This document shows positions 14,896 through 16,950 of a stretch of DNA of 16,950 bases, piece after piece. Position numbers and translations under genes: made by a program. The notes under the pieces are model-generated. The model was not told the DNA's origin. It ran no database searches and saw nothing but the letters and a program-made list of their open reading frames with translations. The DNA is from an uncultured Chlamydiae bacterium (GTDB lineage: Bacteria; Chlamydiota; Chlamydiia; Chlamydiales; SM23-39): the NCBI GenBank assembly GCA_903909295.1, contig CAIVVG010000015.1:1-16950 (forward strand), read 5' to 3'. Numbering within the stretch: position 1 is the stretch's first letter; each line of letters begins with the position of its first letter.

Positions 14896-15885
14896 TCACG
14901 ATTTTTGAGAGGATAAAAATTTAGCGATACTTCCTTTATTGGTGATGTGCAAATTATTAATTCTCACCTTAACATCTTGATACTTAGCAAAAGGGACCCT
15001 TCGTCCTTTTGCGTCGAGGTCCCATTCCACCGTGAAGTGAGAGGCATTAAATATGCACCGCGGGGAAACCGTTCCTGGATGACATTCAGCATGCTGCTTC
15101 GCATCCCAACCGGCGAGGTAAACACCAAAAGCGGCCGCGTCAAAAATGGAATGAAATTCGTCAAAATGATGCGTATAATCTTTCGGGGAAGCGGCCTTCC
15201 CCTTGAAAATCGCAGGATCTACTGTAGAAATATAGGCAGGGAGGGTAATCGGTAAAAAATCGATCCAGGTTCCACGGTGCTGATCTTTAAAGCGGGCTAA
15301 TGTCTCCATATCGGTTGTATTTTCCCCAATTTGACGAGGAAACGAATTGGCCAGTTTTTCCATAGGAGTGGTGTTGGCGATATAGAGAAAGCCAGGAACG
15401 CACCGGTCGTCTTTTTCGAATGTAGCCGCGATCATCCCAGGATAGTGCTTGTGAAACACTGGGAGCGCCGCCTCCAGATCGAGATAGAGCATGACATCGT
15501 TTTCTAAGTGAAATACATCGGTCAATTGCTTCGCGCGAATCAGTTCATCCAAGTAGAAAAACCGTTCAGAAGTCCAAATCCAAAAACCGTCGACCGTGTT
15601 GACATGAGTTTTGCAACTGCGAAATTTTTGGTGTGCAGCAGACTGCGGAAGCGATTCGCAAGGAACGGAAGAGATGTTTAGCCCTTCATAAGGCTTCATG
15701 GCGCCCTTAGCTTTTAAAGCTGCGTCAGGAGCAATAAGATAAATAGGGCAAGTTGCATTGAAAGCCCGCGCTTGAGAAATCGAGAAGACAAGGTGCTCAG
15801 GTAGCGGTGAATTTCCTACGTGAACGAATACAATTGAGAGGGCTTGCAAAGAACATGAAATAAACAGAAAGAATATGGTTTTCAT
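14896..15885 (-). CDS. Exported glycosyltransferase-like protein, GT-A type (copy 2)
   Basis: The 329-residue paralogue of the gene at 5345-6301 has a signal peptide, MKTIFFLFISCSLQA, cut before LSIVF. The conserved features are IVFVHVG, the AHQKF segment, SERFFYLDEL, the acidic motif HLENDVMLYLD with Glu-Asn-Asp at 128-130, SIFDAAAFGVYLAG and VRINNLHITNKG near the end. The family is not assigned. The start overlaps the TAA of the upstream exostosin-like gene by one base (TAATG), so the two are translationally coupled. In the left operon the same two families are also neighbours but in the opposite order (GT then exostosin-like), which suggests they act as a pair. Confidence 0.82.
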   Translation of the reverse strand: MKTIFFLFISCSLQALSIVFVHVGNSPLPEHLVFSISQARAFNATCPIYLIAPDAALKAKGAMKPYEGLNISSVPCESLPQSAAHQKFRSCKTHVNTVDGFWIWTSERFFYLDELIRAKQLTDVFHLENDVMLYLDLEAALPVFHKHYPGMIAATFEKDDRCVPGFLYIANTTPMEKLANSFPRQIGENTTDMETLARFKDQHRGTWIDFLPITLPAYISTVDPAIFKGKAASPKDYTHHFDEFHSIFDAAAFGVYLAGWDAKQHAECHPGTVSPRCIFNASHFTVEWDLDAKGRRVPFAKYQDVKVRINNLHITNKGSIAKFLSSQKS

Positions 15886-16751
15886 TATTGTTTTTCCGCC
15901 TGGATCTGTTGAAGATAATACTCAATATAGAGTTTTTTCCATTCCCAGTCATTTCTCTGAGTGAACTCTTCAAACTTTTGTTGAAGAAAACTCTCCGTGA
16001 CCTCTTCCCAATTTTGGACGATCAATACAGGCAGCCGCTCAAAAAGGGGATCGAGAGGAGAACTTCTCACGACGGGATAGGCTCCTGCATACAGAGCTTC
16101 CCAAGTGCGATGACAATCGAGGCCATTGCCGCGAGGACTGAGGACAAATTTCGAGAAAGCCAGATCTCTAACAAACTCAGGGTAAGGTTTTCGCAAGGAT
16201 GTATAAGCAAACGGCGCGCTCGCAAAGCGATTCAAAACCTCTCCTCTTTCTGAAGGGAAAGTATCTTTATTGAAGTTGGAATAGAGCAAGAAGCTCTTCT
16301 CACCCCCTAAATTTCTTATCGCCTGTAAAAGCTCTCGATTCCTTGGATTCCATTGCCGATTTTCTATGCCAATGGGCAAAGGACGGAGCTTGGGATGCAC
16401 CGTTTCATCTGGATTTTGAGTAAAAAGAGCGAGAATTTTTGGATCATCGAGATAGCTTTTATAGCGGCCCGGAATCATCCGATCGGTATTGTGCACTACT
16501 AAAATATAAGAGGTTAGAATCTTTGGGTGAACGAGCTCTAAAAATTCCCCTAAAATATCGCCGTTCACAAAAATAGTGCTGTTGGCAGGCACTGTTTCCG
16601 GCTGGAGCGACTTACTGATTTCATCGTATGCAAAATCGCAGTGAGCGCGGAATGTGTCTCCTGATAGAAACGGGTCGATGGGCTCTCTTCTTGCAACCCA
16701 AGGGGCAGCAAAAAGAATCAATGGGGTCAAAAGAACAAGTAAACGAAACAT
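15885..16751 (-). CDS. Exported exostosin-like glycosyltransferase (copy 3)
   Basis: The 288-residue protein has a clear signal peptide, MFRLLVLLTPLILFA, cut before APWV. It matches copy 1 along its length: DPFLSGDTFRAHCDFAYDEI, DDPKILALFTQN, RPLPIGIEN, FPSERG, and the signature LSPRGNGLDCHRTWEALYAG at 204-223, then AYPVVRSS and LPVLIVQNWEEV. It ends in QQIQAEKQ, which shows the natural end of the family, without the extra tails of copies 1 and 2. Its start overlaps the stop of the FkbM-type gene by one base (TAATG), and its stop overlaps the next start in the same way. It is the most typical member of the three and a good reference for the other two. Confidence 0.85.
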   Translation of the reverse strand: MFRLLVLLTPLILFAAPWVARREPIDPFLSGDTFRAHCDFAYDEISKSLQPETVPANSTIFVNGDILGEFLELVHPKILTSYILVVHNTDRMIPGRYKSYLDDPKILALFTQNPDETVHPKLRPLPIGIENRQWNPRNRELLQAIRNLGGEKSFLLYSNFNKDTFPSERGEVLNRFASAPFAYTSLRKPYPEFVRDLAFSKFVLSPRGNGLDCHRTWEALYAGAYPVVRSSPLDPLFERLPVLIVQNWEEVTESFLQQKFEEFTQRNDWEWKKLYIEYYLQQIQAEKQ

Positions 16752-16950
16752 TATTCCCTCTGGGTTCTTGCATTTACATAGAGAACATCTCCGAAGAGCT
16801 GTCCCTTTCCTATCGGAGAGGAAATCCTCTTAAATCCGTAGCTTTTTAAAAACCGGTCCACATCCTGATAAAGGCGCTCCCCTTCGTAGATGGGGTGCCC
16901 CTCCAATTCAGCGATGATGTACTTCACTTTAGGTAAGTACCTCCCTAAAC
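16751..16950 (-). CDS. FkbM-type methyltransferase, C-terminal end (start outside the window)
   Basis: The last 65 codons of a minus-strand gene run from the window edge (first whole codon 16948-16946) to TAA at 16753-16751. They read YIIAELEGHPIYEGERLYQD, then VDRFLKSYGFKR, and end in GQLFGDVLYVNARTQRE. This is the end of an FkbM-family SAM-dependent methyltransferase as I remember that family (an acidic E-x-x-G-H segment, then YEGE, then a GF and an FGDVLYV ending). Such enzymes often O-methylate sugars in glycan clusters. It is the most upstream visible gene of the right operon. Whether it also has a signal peptide cannot be seen. Confidence 0.7.
   Translation of the reverse strand, partial: LGRYLPKVKYIIAELEGHPIYEGERLYQDVDRFLKSYGFKRISSPIGKGQLFGDVLYVNARTQRE

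Overview
The window looks like part of a chromosome from the phylum Chlamydiae, probably an environmental (Parachlamydiales-type) chlamydia. The left end carries polA, coaE, rho and a small membrane-anchored hypothetical gene in the order I remember from Chlamydia. The CoaE N-terminus (MLDL...) and the Rho stretch LRSPNYNYLPSAEDIYVSP are also chlamydial in character. Base composition is near half G+C by eye. Species cannot be decided from the sequence.

Layout. Positions 1-2392 hold housekeeping genes on the plus strand: the C-terminal end of DNA polymerase I, dephospho-CoA kinase, and transcription terminator Rho, whose reading frame carries an in-frame TGA at a conserved glycine. Positions 2432-4525 hold the hypothetical gene and an MFS transporter of the lysophospholipid-transporter (LplT) type. 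Positions 4437-12152 form a six-gene minus-strand operon: a 1093-residue two-partner-secretion (filamentous haemagglutinin-like) exoprotein, then five glycosyltransferase-like proteins (GT2, a DUF6492-like protein, fucosyltransferase-like, an unassigned GT-A-like protein, exostosin-like). A roughly 190-bp palindromic, MITE-like element splits this operon at 7999-8191. Positions 12196-12329 hold a good promoter and tRNA-Ser(GCU). A second fucosyltransferase-like gene (12330-13190) starts at the base after the tRNA. Positions 13056-16950 hold a second minus-strand operon: an FkbM-type methyltransferase (partial), exostosin-like, a paralogue of the unassigned GT, GT2, and exostosin-like.

How the genes fit together. 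All ten glycosyltransferase-like proteins visible in full begin with a hydrophobic leader, and most have a recognisable signal-peptidase site. Bacterial glycosyltransferases using nucleotide sugars normally work in the cytosol, so a whole island of exported ones beside a secreted exoprotein is unusual. My reading is an exported or secreted glycosylation system, acting on the TPS exoprotein, on the cell envelope, or on host glycans in the inclusion or host cell. This is inference; what is seen is the leaders, the tight ATGA/TAATG coupling, and the paralogous family composition of the two operons.

The other main observations are the TGA in rho, the tRNA/CDS junction that could give a leaderless mRNA, two convergent 3' overlaps in which exostosin-like genes run antisense into their neighbours, and the palindromic insertion with an 8-bp flanking repeat. 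No CRISPR array, rRNA, transposase gene or replication origin was seen. No gene-free stretch exceeds 300 bases; the longest is 7967-8187, described as the palindromic element.
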